A stretch of 64,000 bases of DNA from Blastocystis hominis. Taxonomy: Eukaryota; Sar; Bigyra; Opalinata; Blastocystidae. Position 1 is the first letter of the stretch; each line of letters opens with the position of its first letter. The stretch covers positions 7,501-71,500 of the forward strand of contig NW_013171868.1 in NCBI RefSeq assembly GCF_000151665.1, written 5' to 3'. The notes under the pieces were generated by a model that was not told the DNA's origin, did not search any database, and was given only the letters and a program-made list of their open reading frames with translations. Positions 9,920-18,745 of the stretch are shown piece by piece. The position numbers and the translations under genes are program-made.

Positions 9920-10849
9920 ATGGATGAACCAAGTACACAAGAACTCGAGTGGCGTGAAGGTGATTATGTTCCTATAATTCCAATCATTCGAAGCAGAAGA
10001 TACAAAGTGAAATCGAGAAGAATAATGGACAGGATGTTGAATCGATATTTCGATAAAGTCGTTGAAGATGAATATAATCAACAGCGAATGATGAGTGATC
10101 ATTGGCTAGAAAAGCGAGCGATGTTTGATTCGTACATGAATCTCTCACCCGCTGATCGACGTCGTACTCCCATTTCAAACATGCGTGGTTATCAAATTCG
10201 ACGAATTGATAAAGAGAACGTGCTGCTGTACTCATTCGAGGACAACGTGGTCTACAATGCCAAAATTGACAGACAATTCAACAAGATCGTTGTTCAATCT
10301 GTGAATCACAAGTTACTCAATATGGAGAAACGAGCTGTGTTTGATAATCCATTTGGATATGAACCTGTATCGCCCTATCGTATCATCTTCCCTACAGAGC
10401 ATGCAGGCGAGATACAAATCATGAATTTACCTGGTGATTTTGGAGCTAGTATCGAAGAAATGAAGAATGCTGCGGACAACATATCGAATGCGGTTCAACG
10501 AATGGGAGAAAGCGTCAACACATTTGCTCAACAGAGTGTATCGTTTCATAATGATATTGATAGCCTGCGAAATGATCTGTCGGTAAATGTCGATCCAGAG
10601 GAAACACCTCTATTATGGAATGACGACAATAGTACGGTATATGTTCATGGTTTAACACATAAAGCAAAGCGAGGTAGTCCGGAATACAATAAATTGCTAT
10701 CTGAAGGTCGTGTTGAACATGGCCAATGGATGATCAAACCCGAATCACGACATGTAGATCTAAGTAGTGAGGTGGTACAAGAGATGAATGCGCCGCCACC
10801 GGTCGTCAATTTGGATGTGGCACCCATTATCAACAAGTTGATGAAGTGA
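9920..10849 (+). CDS. Polinton protein of unknown function
   Basis: About 309 residues, charged, with a basic N-terminal part, a likely helical segment near residues 175-225 and an acidic linker. The start lies directly behind the previous stop in the context AGTAAATGG. No family is recognised. Its place in the virion-gene run suggests a structural or assembly role. Confidence 0.5.
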   Translation: MDEPSTQELEWREGDYVPIIPIIRSRRYKVKSRRIMDRMLNRYFDKVVEDEYNQQRMMSDHWLEKRAMFDSYMNLSPADRRRTPISNMRGYQIRRIDKENVLLYSFEDNVVYNAKIDRQFNKIVVQSVNHKLLNMEKRAVFDNPFGYEPVSPYRIIFPTEHAGEIQIMNLPGDFGASIEEMKNAADNISNAVQRMGESVNTFAQQSVSFHNDIDSLRNDLSVNVDPEETPLLWNDDNSTVYVHGLTHKAKRGSPEYNKLLSEGRVEHGQWMIKPESRHVDLSSEVVQEMNAPPPVVNLDVAPIINKLMK

Positions 10850-10857
10850 TTAGAGTG

Positions 10858-12384
10858 ATGAAGAGTTTCGATATCCAGACGAACCTTGGCAATATTTACA
10901 ACGTAATCAACCAAGTAGCACAACGAATCAACTTCTTAGAAGATGCGCAGAAGGGTTATCCTAAGATGTTGAACTTGTTGAAGGATGTTAATACCAAACT
11001 GCAAAATACGAACCAAGGAATCAGGTTGTTAAGCAATCAATATGCTGAAGTGGCAAAAAGCATTGCGACAGGAGATGACAATTTGATCCAGAAAATTGGT
11101 GACTTGGTAAATCAACAGAAGTCTGTGATTCAGGAGAGTAATCGATATCTGCAAAGAATCGAAACTCGTCTCCAAGGAATTGAAAACAAACCCGATCCTC
11201 CTGCAATTGCTGATATCCAAGCATTGATTCCAAGACAAAGTGAAATGCGAATCGATGGATTGACAGAGTTCATGACGAATCAGTATAATGATTTCTTGAA
11301 ACAGTGGCTTGAGCGAAATAGCTTCATTCAGCAATTTGTATCTGCTGAGTTGGCAAAAGCATATGATGAAATCAACAAACGGTTGGTTGAATCATTCAAT
11401 ACATTCACACCTTTGATTCAAAACGTGTCCAATGAATTGCAGACTACGAATCAGAATCTGATAGCTCTTGGCAATGCGGTTGCAGAAGAGGGAAAGGCAA
11501 CTAGGAAACAACTATTGGATGGTACGAATGCTCTGGGTAACCAATATGAACAAGGACAAGCTCAAACAACCAAGTTAATCAAAGATTCTACGGGTGCAAT
11601 TGTTAATCAACTTGCTGACAATCAGACTCAAACTGGTAACCTGTTGACAAATGGATTCAATTCCATGAGTAGCCAACTCACTGACAATCAGACTCAAACT
11701 AACAACCTGTTGACAAATGTTGGTAATGCAGTTGTTGATGGACATGCTCAAACTGGTCAGCTGCTTACTACAATGAGTAATCATTTTGCTGATACTCAGC
11801 TGTCCCGGGAACAATTATATCAGCAATTGTATCAGCAGAATATGAGAGGAATCCAGAACTTAATGGATGCCATTTGGCAATCATATGAATATTTCCGGAA
11901 TCAGCCACAAATTCAACCTGTGATTGTACTGGACGGTCGTCAATCTGAAAGTGTAAATACCAGTTTCACACCTCAAGCAATCGATCAAGTGAATCGAGCT
12001 GCAGCCTTGATTGACGCGTATGAAAGTAAAGATTCTAATTCCACCAAGGAAGGTTGGGAAAGCGATGATACTCGCGAAGATTTCATTGCTTTCTCAAGTT
12101 TGCTTGCTCGCAATTTCAACAATCCTGTTTTCGCTCAATTTGCTAATGACCTTGGATTCTCATATCTCTTCAGGGCTTATCGTGATCGAAATGAAGACCC
12201 CGATCTGATGAGTTTCTTCATACGAGTAGCTAATAGTAAGGATCTAACTCCTGATTATTTGGACTACATGAAAAACAAGATCAAACGGTTTGCTGTCAAT
12301 GTAGATCAACAATTCGAGCAATATCTGCAAAATACGTACAACACGATCAAGGATATGTTCATTACACAAGGTTTCAATGGCTAA
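10858..12384 (+). CDS. Polinton long coiled-coil protein
   Basis: About 508 residues. Residues 1-300 are almost entirely heptad-like and rich in Gln and Asn, with imperfect repeats of the form QTxNLLTNGFNSMSSQLTD. The C-terminal 170 residues look globular. Long trimeric coiled coils of this kind are common in viral fibres and scaffold proteins; the assignment here is inference. The gene is followed by the first double hairpin (12423) in the short gap before the minor-capsid gene. Confidence 0.55.
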   Translation: MKSFDIQTNLGNIYNVINQVAQRINFLEDAQKGYPKMLNLLKDVNTKLQNTNQGIRLLSNQYAEVAKSIATGDDNLIQKIGDLVNQQKSVIQESNRYLQRIETRLQGIENKPDPPAIADIQALIPRQSEMRIDGLTEFMTNQYNDFLKQWLERNSFIQQFVSAELAKAYDEINKRLVESFNTFTPLIQNVSNELQTTNQNLIALGNAVAEEGKATRKQLLDGTNALGNQYEQGQAQTTKLIKDSTGAIVNQLADNQTQTGNLLTNGFNSMSSQLTDNQTQTNNLLTNVGNAVVDGHAQTGQLLTTMSNHFADTQLSREQLYQQLYQQNMRGIQNLMDAIWQSYEYFRNQPQIQPVIVLDGRQSESVNTSFTPQAIDQVNRAAALIDAYESKDSNSTKEGWESDDTREDFIAFSSLLARNFNNPVFAQFANDLGFSYLFRAYRDRNEDPDLMSFFIRVANSKDLTPDYLDYMKNKIKRFAVNVDQQFEQYLQNTYNTIKDMFITQGFNG

Positions 12385-12422
12385 TGAATATATCTTTGAT
12401 CTTCTTTTCACTTTGTACGAAT

Positions 12423-12462
12423 GGGGAAGCGCTGCTTCCCCGGGGAGAATGAAATTCTCCCC
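12423..12462. repeat. double hairpin 1 (intergenic)
   Basis: Two perfect inverted repeats back to back: GGGGAAGCGCTGCTTCCCC and the adjoining 21-bp hairpin with GGGGAGAAT and ATTCTCCCC arms, joined as CCCCGGGG. It fills the gap between two genes. Confidence 0.9.
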
Positions 12463-12470
12463 ATTCATAA

Positions 12471-13496
12471 ATGGCAATTCCATTCACTGTTGATATATCT
12501 GCCTTCTATGGCGAACCCGATTTCCGAGAACAGGATAGTGGAACGATCGTGGACCGACGCAAGACATTGAATCTTCACAAGGAACTCGAAACACCAGTAA
12601 ACAACACACCAAAGAGAGCCAAGAAACGAGGGGCGACGAAGCGAGCTCCAGCGAAAAGTGCTGGTGCCATTGGCTTCAAGGACACCGGTGGAGCCATTGG
12701 CTTCAATGAAGGTGGCGCATGTAAACCCGGAGGAGCACTAGCCTTCAATGAAGCACAATTGATGAACGAGCTAACCGGACTCAAGAAAGGCGGGGCACTT
12801 GGTACTCTTGCTGCCACGATCATCCCGGCACTCATTCAGATGGCTCCACAGATCATCTCGAGTCTCAAAGAGCTAGTGAAGGGTAAGGAGGGTGGCGCGC
12901 TGAAATTCGGCGGAGCTTCTGCTGTGTTCCTCAATGGAATCAACCCATCCGACTACGACGATGTGTTGAAGACCATGAAAGCCATCGAGCGACAAAGTAA
13001 AAACATCGAAGTCCGAGGTGGAGCAATGTACGCCGGTTCCAGTCGTGTTGGCACGTTCTTCAAGAATGCCTGGAACAAGATCAAAGGTTGGTACGACAAC
13101 AATGCCGACAAGTTGAAACCCATCACCGATATCCTGGTAAATGCTGGCACGAATGCTGCGAATAACGCGATCAACAAGGGTGTGAACTATGTGAGCAACA
13201 AGACAGGATCGGACACCGTGAAGCAGCTCGCGAATGTGATAGGTGACATGGCGAAGGGTACGGTGGCGGAACTTCGTTCCGCCGGGACGACGAAGTCGTC
13301 CCATTCGGTTAGCGATGTGGCAAACCAGATTCAGGGCAAGGAAAGCAAAGCCGGCACTGGTTACGATATTTCTGACCTGGACAACGAGACACAAGCAATT
13401 GAAGTCCAGACGAAAAAAAAGAATCGCATCCTCACAGCCCTTCCACAGAACGAGAACAAGATAAAGAAGTCAGTGATTCGAAGGAGAGTCTATTGA
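12471..13496 (+). CDS. Polinton minor capsid protein, pVI/pX-like candidate
   Basis: About 341 residues. The N-terminal third is basic. Seven GG-A sites occur (GGAIGF, GGACKP, GGALAF, GGALGT, GGALKF, GGASAV, GGAMYA), which fit cleavage by SUMO/adenain-type proteases, and the protease gene follows directly. A hydrophobic amphipathic stretch near residue 105-135 (LAATIIPALIQMAPQIISSL) recalls the membrane-active helix of adenovirus pVI. A double hairpin (13265-13302) is read through within the C-terminal part. Start in the context CATAAATGG. Confidence 0.6.
   Translation: MAIPFTVDISAFYGEPDFREQDSGTIVDRRKTLNLHKELETPVNNTPKRAKKRGATKRAPAKSAGAIGFKDTGGAIGFNEGGACKPGGALAFNEAQLMNELTGLKKGGALGTLAATIIPALIQMAPQIISSLKELVKGKEGGALKFGGASAVFLNGINPSDYDDVLKTMKAIERQSKNIEVRGGAMYAGSSRVGTFFKNAWNKIKGWYDNNADKLKPITDILVNAGTNAANNAINKGVNYVSNKTGSDTVKQLANVIGDMAKGTVAELRSAGTTKSSHSVSDVANQIQGKESKAGTGYDISDLDNETQAIEVQTKKKNRILTALPQNENKIKKSVIRRRVY
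13265..13302. repeat. double hairpin 2, inside the minor-capsid gene
   Basis: GGCGGAACTTCGTTCCGCC followed directly by GGGACGACGAAGTCGTCCC. The first word recurs exactly at 20511; the second is the loop-inverted form of the word at 15161 and 23344. It is translated as RSAGTTKSS within the gene. Confidence 0.95.
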
Positions 13497-13516
13497 GTCT
13501 CTACAAGCATGGATAC

Positions 13517-13906
13517 ATGAATGTGGATGCTGAACCAATGACTTTCGATGAAGTTCGAAATCTGGCCAAGCAACTCGAGATACCCGACTTCGATGTGATG
13601 GAATTGGACAAGTACAAGTCCTTGGCAAAGAAGTACAAAGAACCAGCGAATTGCATCATCTGGATACCATTCGAGGATAATAGTAAGCTCGGCCACTTCG
13701 TGTCTTGCTTCCGTGAACCCGATGGCACACTGAACTACCAGGACAGCTTTGGTGAGATGAATGACTTCCCGTTGACAGGTACGAACCGTGTGTTCCGTGT
13801 GAACAAAGTGAAATACCAGTCGATCTTTGCCAACAACTGTGGCTACCTGGCACTCCTTCACTTGTACACGCACGATGCTGTTGACCCGGCGATCCAGAGG
13901 GTGTAA
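13517..13906 (+). CDS. Polinton adenain-like cysteine protease
   Basis: About 129 residues from the first ATG; the frame is open a little further upstream. The order of catalytic elements fits the Ulp1/adenovirus protease family: His in KLGHFVSCF, Asp in YQDSFG, a Gln in YQSIFANN and the nucleophile Cys in NNCGYLALLHLY. The enzyme would process virion precursors at Gly-Gly sites, many of which are present in the preceding gene product. It is short compared with adenain (about 200 residues) but usual for Polintons. Confidence 0.8.
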   Translation: MNVDAEPMTFDEVRNLAKQLEIPDFDVMELDKYKSLAKKYKEPANCIIWIPFEDNSKLGHFVSCFREPDGTLNYQDSFGEMNDFPLTGTNRVFRVNKVKYQSIFANNCGYLALLHLYTHDAVDPAIQRV

Positions 13907-13944
13907 GGGGAAGCGAAGCTTCCCCGGGGGCACGTAGTGTCCCC
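13907..13944. repeat. double hairpin 3 (intergenic)
   Basis: GGGGAAGCGAAGCTTCCCC joined to a second hairpin with GGGGGCAC and GTGTCCCC arms. It begins directly behind the protease stop codon. Confidence 0.9.
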
Positions 13945-13994
13945 TACTGTAACTATTGTACTTAAAAGAGTTCAATACATAAATACAAATAGAA

Positions 13995-14987
13995 ATGAAA
14001 TTCGAAGAGATTGACTTCTACGACTACAAGATTCGTATGTGTCTTGATAATGGTATTCGCATGTACCTTGTCTCTGATCTGCTTCGGCAGTACAACGAGA
14101 AGCACGGAACGAACAAGCGATTCAAGAAATATCTTGAGAATAAGCAAACCCAAGAACTGATCGAACACATGGCAAAAACAGGTGGCTGGAATTCCAGCCA
14201 CCTGTCAAACGAGGGTCAAGAGGGGCAATCTACGGTAGGCCCGAATTCGGGCCTACTGTCAAACGAGGGTCAAGAGGGGCAATCTACGGTAGGTCGGAAT
14301 TCCGACCTACTGTCAAATGGCACCAAAAACGACAAGTTTGATATTTGCGACGTGATTCAGTATGTTACAACCCCTGAATTCAATGGTACAAACAAGGGTT
14401 ACATCATTTGCGAGGAGCTGCTCCATGCTTGCCTTATGTGGGCAGATCCTGCATTTGCCTGCGATGTGTATAGATTCCTCACACGTCTTCGACAGGAGGA
14501 CAATGACTACCTTCGAAAGGCAAACGAAGAGCTGACACATGCCAACCAAGAGCTGACCCATGAGAATGAAGAGCTGACCCATGAGAACAAGGAATTGAAG
14601 GATCGCCGTGTGCCAAATAAAGTAGGTCAACAATGGTACTTTTTCATAACGTACATTATCGTTGAAAATGATGATAATGTGCACATCTATTCACAACATG
14701 TTAAATCAGATAAATGGAAGAGTACATGTTCCAAAATGGATAGAGAGGGACGTGTATGTGTGTATAGAGTGAAAGACATACCAAATGGTTTCACGTTCAA
14801 AGACGAGATCGATAAAATCCTTTTAGACTTGTGTAAGAAGTATGGTGGGAAAAAGGTACGTAAGACTCATTATACGATTCCAATGGATGTATGGGAAAAA
14901 GAGAGATTTGACATTATTCCAGAAATAGAGAAAGAAGCAAAGCAGACTCGTGTTGGCCTTGGTTGGCGAAGTGACTTGGATGGTTAG
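13995..14987 (+). CDS. Polinton KilA-N/MSV199-like protein with coiled coil
   Basis: About 330 residues. The N-terminal half has a KilA-N or MSV199-like pattern (KRFKKYLENKQTQELIEHM, then GYIICEELLHACLMWADPAF), typical of DNA-binding proteins of large DNA viruses. Near residues 175-205 is a heptad stretch with four ELTHEN-type repeats, followed by a C-terminal domain of about 115 residues. Between the halves of the KilA-N region, residues about 62-107 are encoded by three EcoRI-centred palindromes and their linkers (14178-14310), an insertion not expected in the domain. Confidence 0.65.
   Translation: MKFEEIDFYDYKIRMCLDNGIRMYLVSDLLRQYNEKHGTNKRFKKYLENKQTQELIEHMAKTGGWNSSHLSNEGQEGQSTVGPNSGLLSNEGQEGQSTVGRNSDLLSNGTKNDKFDICDVIQYVTTPEFNGTNKGYIICEELLHACLMWADPAFACDVYRFLTRLRQEDNDYLRKANEELTHANQELTHENEELTHENKELKDRRVPNKVGQQWYFFITYIIVENDDNVHIYSQHVKSDKWKSTCSKMDREGRVCVYRVKDIPNGFTFKDEIDKILLDLCKKYGGKKVRKTHYTIPMDVWEKERFDIIPEIEKEAKQTRVGLGWRSDLDG
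14178..14310. repeat. three GAATTC-centred palindromes with 54-bp tandem unit
   Basis: Perfect palindromes at 14178-14205 (28 bp), 14235-14256 (22 bp) and 14289-14310 (22 bp), each centred on GAATTC. The arms next to the centre differ (CTGG, CCC, TCG) but each is matched by its partner, so the pairing is kept. The second and third lie in a 54-bp direct repeat (14203-14256 and 14257-14310) with linker CAAACGAGGGTCAAGAGGGG. The whole lies inside the KilA-N-like gene. Confidence 0.95.
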
Positions 14988-15022
14988 CCCAAAGTAAACA
15001 TGGTCGATCCTTTTTTACTTTG
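14988..15022. terminator. inverted repeat between convergent genes
   Basis: CCCAAAGTAAA and TTTACTTTGGG form the arms of an inverted repeat right behind the stop of the KilA-N-like gene; the ATPase gene ends on the other strand at 15072. The motif TTTTACTTTGG recurs between the convergent genes at 20015-20060 and behind the polymerase at 28008, so it may mark transcript ends in the element. Confidence 0.45.
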
Positions 15023-15064
15023 GGGAGACCATCGGTCTCCCGGGAGGAAGCGAAGCTTCCTCCC
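15023..15064. repeat. double hairpin 4 (intergenic)
   Basis: GGGAGACCATCGGTCTCCC followed by a 23-bp hairpin with GGGAGGAAGC and GCTTCCTCCC arms. It sits between the convergent KilA-N-like and ATPase genes. Confidence 0.9.
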
Positions 15065-15071
15065 TCTTTGG

Positions 15072-16514
15072 CTATGCCAGTCCATACCTCGATCGTAGTC
15101 CTTTCTTTTTACTTTGTCGTACATTGCTATCTTTAGGTTGATCCACGTTTGCCATGTCTCGGGACGACTTCGTCGTCCCGGCGGGATAATATCCCGCCAC
15201 GCCATCTCTCGGTTTCTGTACGAACTGGAATTCCTTGGTGTTGATGGCTTTGCTGTAGTCCTGTGGTTTGATTTCAACGGCTTCTTTGATGTCCAAGAGA
15301 TTGTACGTGCGACTCTTGTCTCTCTTGTTTCTCTTGTCCTCACTTCTCGCTATACCCTTGCCTAGTTCCTCTTCGAGTTGCTGCACTTGTCGTTGCTTCT
15401 CTTCCACTTCTTTGCGTTTTCGTTCATCACTCAATGCCTTCGGTAACTTCGATCGCATCTTGTTGATTGCTTGTTGTTTGCTATTCAGTTCGTATGGGAC
15501 GTACTCGACCAACGAATCGTCATCCAGGTAGTACCATCGTGTGTGCATGCCCATCTGGATATCACGAAGTACCTCGCTCAAATTGGACGGTGGTGGTATC
15601 TTCATTTTGCGCCATAGATCCTCGCGTCCAAGGATGTCGTAGTACAAGAAGATTCGAGTGGCGTTATCCAGAATCTTGTTGCTCAATCGAGAGAATCCTT
15701 GGAATGCAATGAAACAACTGGTCTTTCGATGTCGACTCATGCAAGCCATGGTGTCCATGAAGTTCACCACCCAGTGATCGTTCGGCTTCGTATATAAATC
15801 GTCGAAGATGTAGATCGAGGGGTATGTGGTGTCATTGTAGATCGCCACACTTGATCCATCGTCATTCAATTGTTTGTACGCGACGTCCTCGCTATCCGTA
15901 AAGTCAGGACGCACTTCGCTATCGGTGTTGATCCATTGCGTCTTGATGCCTGCTTTGTTGGCGACATGTTTGAGCACTTGTGGACACTTGTTTTCATAGC
16001 TGACCTTTCCCATGAAGAAGCAGATCTTGTCGAATGAGTGAGGTATCTCGTAGCACAACTGGTTGATGAGGAACGACTTACCCGACTTGGAAGGAGCAAT
16101 GATGAGTGTGAATTGATTGAGGAATGTGTCCTGACAATCGAGTTCCCAATCGAACTTCATAATGCCCATGCTCTCCTTGTTTTGTCGAAGGTCTTGCAAC
16201 TGCTCGTCAATGGTTTGCTCTGGCTGGATATAGTCGGCTAATTCTTTCAGTATTTTGGCATATTGCTTGCTCTTCTCCTCATCGGTTTCATTCTCCATCC
16301 GTTGTTTGATGGTATCCTGCATTACTTCGGCTTGATTGAGCGTATTTTCTGTTCTTCTCGTCAATCGTTTGTTGTTGTACGGACATCGATGGTTAAATCG
16401 TCTTATTCGGTTCTTGATCGAGAGTAGTGTAGTGTCTATGTTGGGGATGTAGGGGTTGTCTTCGACAACCCCGGGGCGACTTTGTCGCCCCCGAATGTAT
16501 GGGGATTCTTCCAT
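15072..16514 (-). CDS. Polinton genome-packaging ATPase
   Basis: About 480 residues; the start is in the context GAATAAATGG. A P-loop IIAPSKSGKSFL (near residue 138-149) and a Walker B strand SIYIFDDLY (near 243) identify an FtsK/HerA-superfamily ATPase of the Polinton packaging type, which would pump DNA into the procapsid. Residues beyond 350 form a charged coiled coil that is longer than in most relatives. Two double hairpins are read through inside the gene, near the N-terminus (16452-16491) and near the C-terminus (15161-15198). Confidence 0.85.
   Translation of the reverse strand: MEESPYIRGRQSRPGVVEDNPYIPNIDTTLLSIKNRIRRFNHRCPYNNKRLTRRTENTLNQAEVMQDTIKQRMENETDEEKSKQYAKILKELADYIQPEQTIDEQLQDLRQNKESMGIMKFDWELDCQDTFLNQFTLIIAPSKSGKSFLINQLCYEIPHSFDKICFFMGKVSYENKCPQVLKHVANKAGIKTQWINTDSEVRPDFTDSEDVAYKQLNDDGSSVAIYNDTTYPSIYIFDDLYTKPNDHWVVNFMDTMACMSRHRKTSCFIAFQGFSRLSNKILDNATRIFLYYDILGREDLWRKMKIPPPSNLSEVLRDIQMGMHTRWYYLDDDSLVEYVPYELNSKQQAINKMRSKLPKALSDERKRKEVEEKQRQVQQLEEELGKGIARSEDKRNKRDKSRTYNLLDIKEAVEIKPQDYSKAINTKEFQFVQKPRDGVAGYYPAGTTKSSRDMANVDQPKDSNVRQSKKKGLRSRYGLA
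15161..15198. repeat. double hairpin 5, inside the ATPase gene
   Basis: GGGACGACTTCGTCGTCCC followed by GGCGGGATAATATCCCGCC. The first word recurs exactly at 23344. On the gene strand it is read as AGYYPAGTTKSS. Confidence 0.95.
16452..16491. repeat. double hairpin 6, inside the ATPase gene
   Basis: A 21-bp hairpin with GGGGTTGTC and GACAACCCC arms followed by GGGGCGACTTTGTCGCCCC. It encodes residues RGRQSRPGVVEDNP at the N-terminus of the ATPase. Confidence 0.9.
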
Positions 16515-16606
16515 TTATTCATGGAGGCAACCACGGCAATCACGACAACCACAGTAGCCACGATAGCCAAAGTGAAAAAGGTAGTCACAGCAACCACGGT
16601 AGCCAT

Positions 16607-17152
16607 TTACAGGAAATCGCAATCGAAGACACTATTCTTATCCTTGATCTTGATTTGCGTTGCTGTGAGAGTTGTGTACGAGAACTCGGTGTTTTTGCCG
16701 TCCTTATCTTCCTTCATGAACTCCTTGCTCTCCCCGGTCACCACAAGATCGATCGTTGCGTCCTTGTATTCACGAAGATCAGTACAGGGTACATTTCGTA
16801 GATCGATCTTGATCGGTTTCTTGTCGTTATTCACGATCTTCGTGTTCGGACTCAATTTCACTTTGAACTGGATCTCGCCTTCGTATTCACTGTACGGCTG
16901 ATTCTCTCTCTTCGTCTTATCGAGGATTCTTTTGAACTCTTCCGATTGCTCCTTGGACAGTGTGATGGAGAAAGTGTTGAACAGTTTCTTCTTGTCTGTT
17001 TCGAACTTTGAGTTGTCACCCACGAAAACAATGGTAGCATCGGTGATCTTGCAAACATACTTAGCCGATTCGCCTTCTTTCTTGAATCCATTCGAAGTGA
17101 GAGAAATGTTAGAAGCATTGGAAAGATCGAAAACCTGAATCTTGTTGCTCAT
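16607..17152 (-). CDS. Polinton protein of unknown function
   Basis: About 181 residues, Lys-rich, alternating beta-type segments. It lies between the packaging ATPase and the major capsid gene and is read in the same direction. A nucleic-acid-binding role (OB-fold-like) would fit the size and charge, but I see no diagnostic motif. Upstream DNA is a TATTTATTTATT-type AT stretch. Confidence 0.55.
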   Translation of the reverse strand: MSNKIQVFDLSNASNISLTSNGFKKEGESAKYVCKITDATIVFVGDNSKFETDKKKLFNTFSITLSKEQSEEFKRILDKTKRENQPYSEYEGEIQFKVKLSPNTKIVNNDKKPIKIDLRNVPCTDLREYKDATIDLVVTGESKEFMKEDKDGKNTEFSYTTLTATQIKIKDKNSVFDCDFL

Positions 17153-17198
17153 ATCTATTTATATTTATTTATTGAAGTCTTTAAGTGATATTAGTTAT

Positions 17199-17239
17199 GG
17201 AGGCATCGCAGATGCCTCCCGAGGCGACTTCGTCGCCTC
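17199..17239. repeat. double hairpin 7 (intergenic)
   Basis: A 21-bp hairpin with GGAGGCATC and GATGCCTCC arms, then GAGGCGACTTCGTCGCCTC. It lies between the major capsid stop and the next start. Confidence 0.9.
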
Positions 17240-17267
17240 AAAGTTACCATACAAACCTGCGGCTCCC

Positions 17268-18557
17268 CTACGCTCCCACCGTGTTGGCACGGATCATGAT
17301 GAGGTGCATCTGGATCGTCGCTCCAACATCCTCTTCCAACTCGATTTCGAACTGGATCTGATTCGATGCTCGCATCGGGAACCACTCGGCCAACGGGAAG
17401 GCGAAGATGCGGAACTGATTCAACCAGGTCTTGTACGTCAACAGCGTGTCGTACTCGTCGGAACGACTATTGCAAAGATAGTCCATCCATTCGAAGAAAG
17501 TGTGATCAATGCCGTCGGGTGTGTTCGTGTTGTCCACATTGATGATACGCTTCTGTTCACCAGCGATGTTCAAGGAGATACGTTTGAATCGCACATCAAG
17601 GAGTTCCGAGAAATCGCCATTGTCGTCCGTGAACATCATGAACATCATCTTGACGGGGAAGTTGACCAACACACGATCATCGATGAAGTTCTGGCCAGAA
17701 GGAATACGGAACGTCTTGGTCATGATCTGGTTCTTCACCAACTGAGTGTCCTCAGGATCGAAGGTCGAATCATCACTCGTCTTGTAACTATGATACCAAA
17801 GCGTGCATGTATCGAAGTACACACCGGTGAAAGCCGTGGCTGATGGAACAGCGTCCGGACTTGTAGCGGTATTGATTTTGCCAGCATCGATGTAGAAGTA
17901 TGCATCATCGTTCGTGGGATAGATCTGAGCATCCATCTGCGTGAGATTGATGAATCGTTCCTGAGAACAACCTTCGAAGATGTCTGCAAAGTTCACATTG
18001 ATCGTCGTGTACGCCGTGGTCGAATTGTTGGGCTGTACGAACTTGAGCATGTTGTAGAACAACTTCCCACCATAAGGTCGACCCAGGATGGCCGCAGCTC
18101 TCTCGGTTTCATCGTCAGTATCGTAGTCCAATGCATCGTAGTAGATGTAGGACAGTTCCTTCAATCCTTCATTCACCACATTGTTGTGCTTGTTGTCCGT
18201 GAGCGCATTCAAGAGTGACCGGATCTGGCCGATGTTTTCATTGTCAGCACTCAGAGGCAAGGACGCCAAGTTCTCACCATTCCAATAGGTGTACGTGACC
18301 TTCGTGTTGTTCACAATGCCCGACATGTTCTTCTTCACCGGAACATAGAATACCTTGGGTGAACCTGTTGCGTTATTTGCCAATCCGGTGATCTTGAGCT
18401 TGAACGTCATTCGAGACTTGTACAGATTGAAGTACACGTCATCACCGGATGGAGCGATCGTCCAATTGATCACATCGGTCGACTTGATGTTATTGGACTG
18501 ATTGCTGAACACAATCTGCGATTCGTAGTTATGCACAGGAGGAATTGTAGTAGCCAT
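17268..18557 (-). CDS. Polinton major capsid protein (double jelly roll)
   Basis: About 429 residues, the usual size range for Polinton capsid proteins. The sequence is beta-rich throughout, opens with a short N-terminal arm, and has typical capsid features: INWTIAPSGDDVYFNLYKSR near the start and a C-terminal strand series ending in IQFEIELEEDVGATIQMHLI. The start is in the context AATAAATGG. Assignment rests on size, place between ATPase and protease genes, and composition; a structure prediction should show two eight-stranded jelly rolls. Confidence 0.8.
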   Translation of the reverse strand: MATTIPPVHNYESQIVFSNQSNNIKSTDVINWTIAPSGDDVYFNLYKSRMTFKLKITGLANNATGSPKVFYVPVKKNMSGIVNNTKVTYTYWNGENLASLPLSADNENIGQIRSLLNALTDNKHNNVVNEGLKELSYIYYDALDYDTDDETERAAAILGRPYGGKLFYNMLKFVQPNNSTTAYTTINVNFADIFEGCSQERFINLTQMDAQIYPTNDDAYFYIDAGKINTATSPDAVPSATAFTGVYFDTCTLWYHSYKTSDDSTFDPEDTQLVKNQIMTKTFRIPSGQNFIDDRVLVNFPVKMMFMMFTDDNGDFSELLDVRFKRISLNIAGEQKRIINVDNTNTPDGIDHTFFEWMDYLCNSRSDEYDTLLTYKTWLNQFRIFAFPLAEWFPMRASNQIQFEIELEEDVGATIQMHLIMIRANTVGA

Positions 18558-18565
18558 TTATTATA

Positions 18566-18608
18566 GGGCGAGAATTAAAATTCTCGCCCGGGGAATCGTA
18601 GATTCCCC
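18566..18608. repeat. double hairpin 8 (intergenic)
   Basis: A 24-bp hairpin with GGGCGAGAATT and AATTCTCGCCC arms, then GGGGAATCGTAGATTCCCC. It lies in the divergent gap between the capsid and fibre-like genes, directly upstream of the capsid start. Confidence 0.9.
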
Positions 18609-18650
18609 AATTACTACGAGGAAAAAACTGTTTTCTCTCCTCCATAGCAA

Positions 18651-18736
18651 GGGACAGCGAAGGGGGCGATGTACATCGCCCCGGGAAGCCTTCGGCTTCC
18701 CACGAAGCTGTCCCGGGGAAAAACAAAGTATTTCCC
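18651..18736. repeat. nested hairpin cluster 9 (intergenic)
   Basis: An outer pair GGGACAGC and GCTGTCCC encloses two hairpins (GGGGCGATGTACATCGCCCC and GGGAAGCCTTCGGCTTCCC), and a fourth hairpin with GGGGAAA and TTTCCCC arms follows. Hairpins have thus inserted into or grown inside one another. The cluster ends ten bases before the start of the fibre-like gene. Confidence 0.9.
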
Positions 18737-18745
18737 CAGTAGTAA

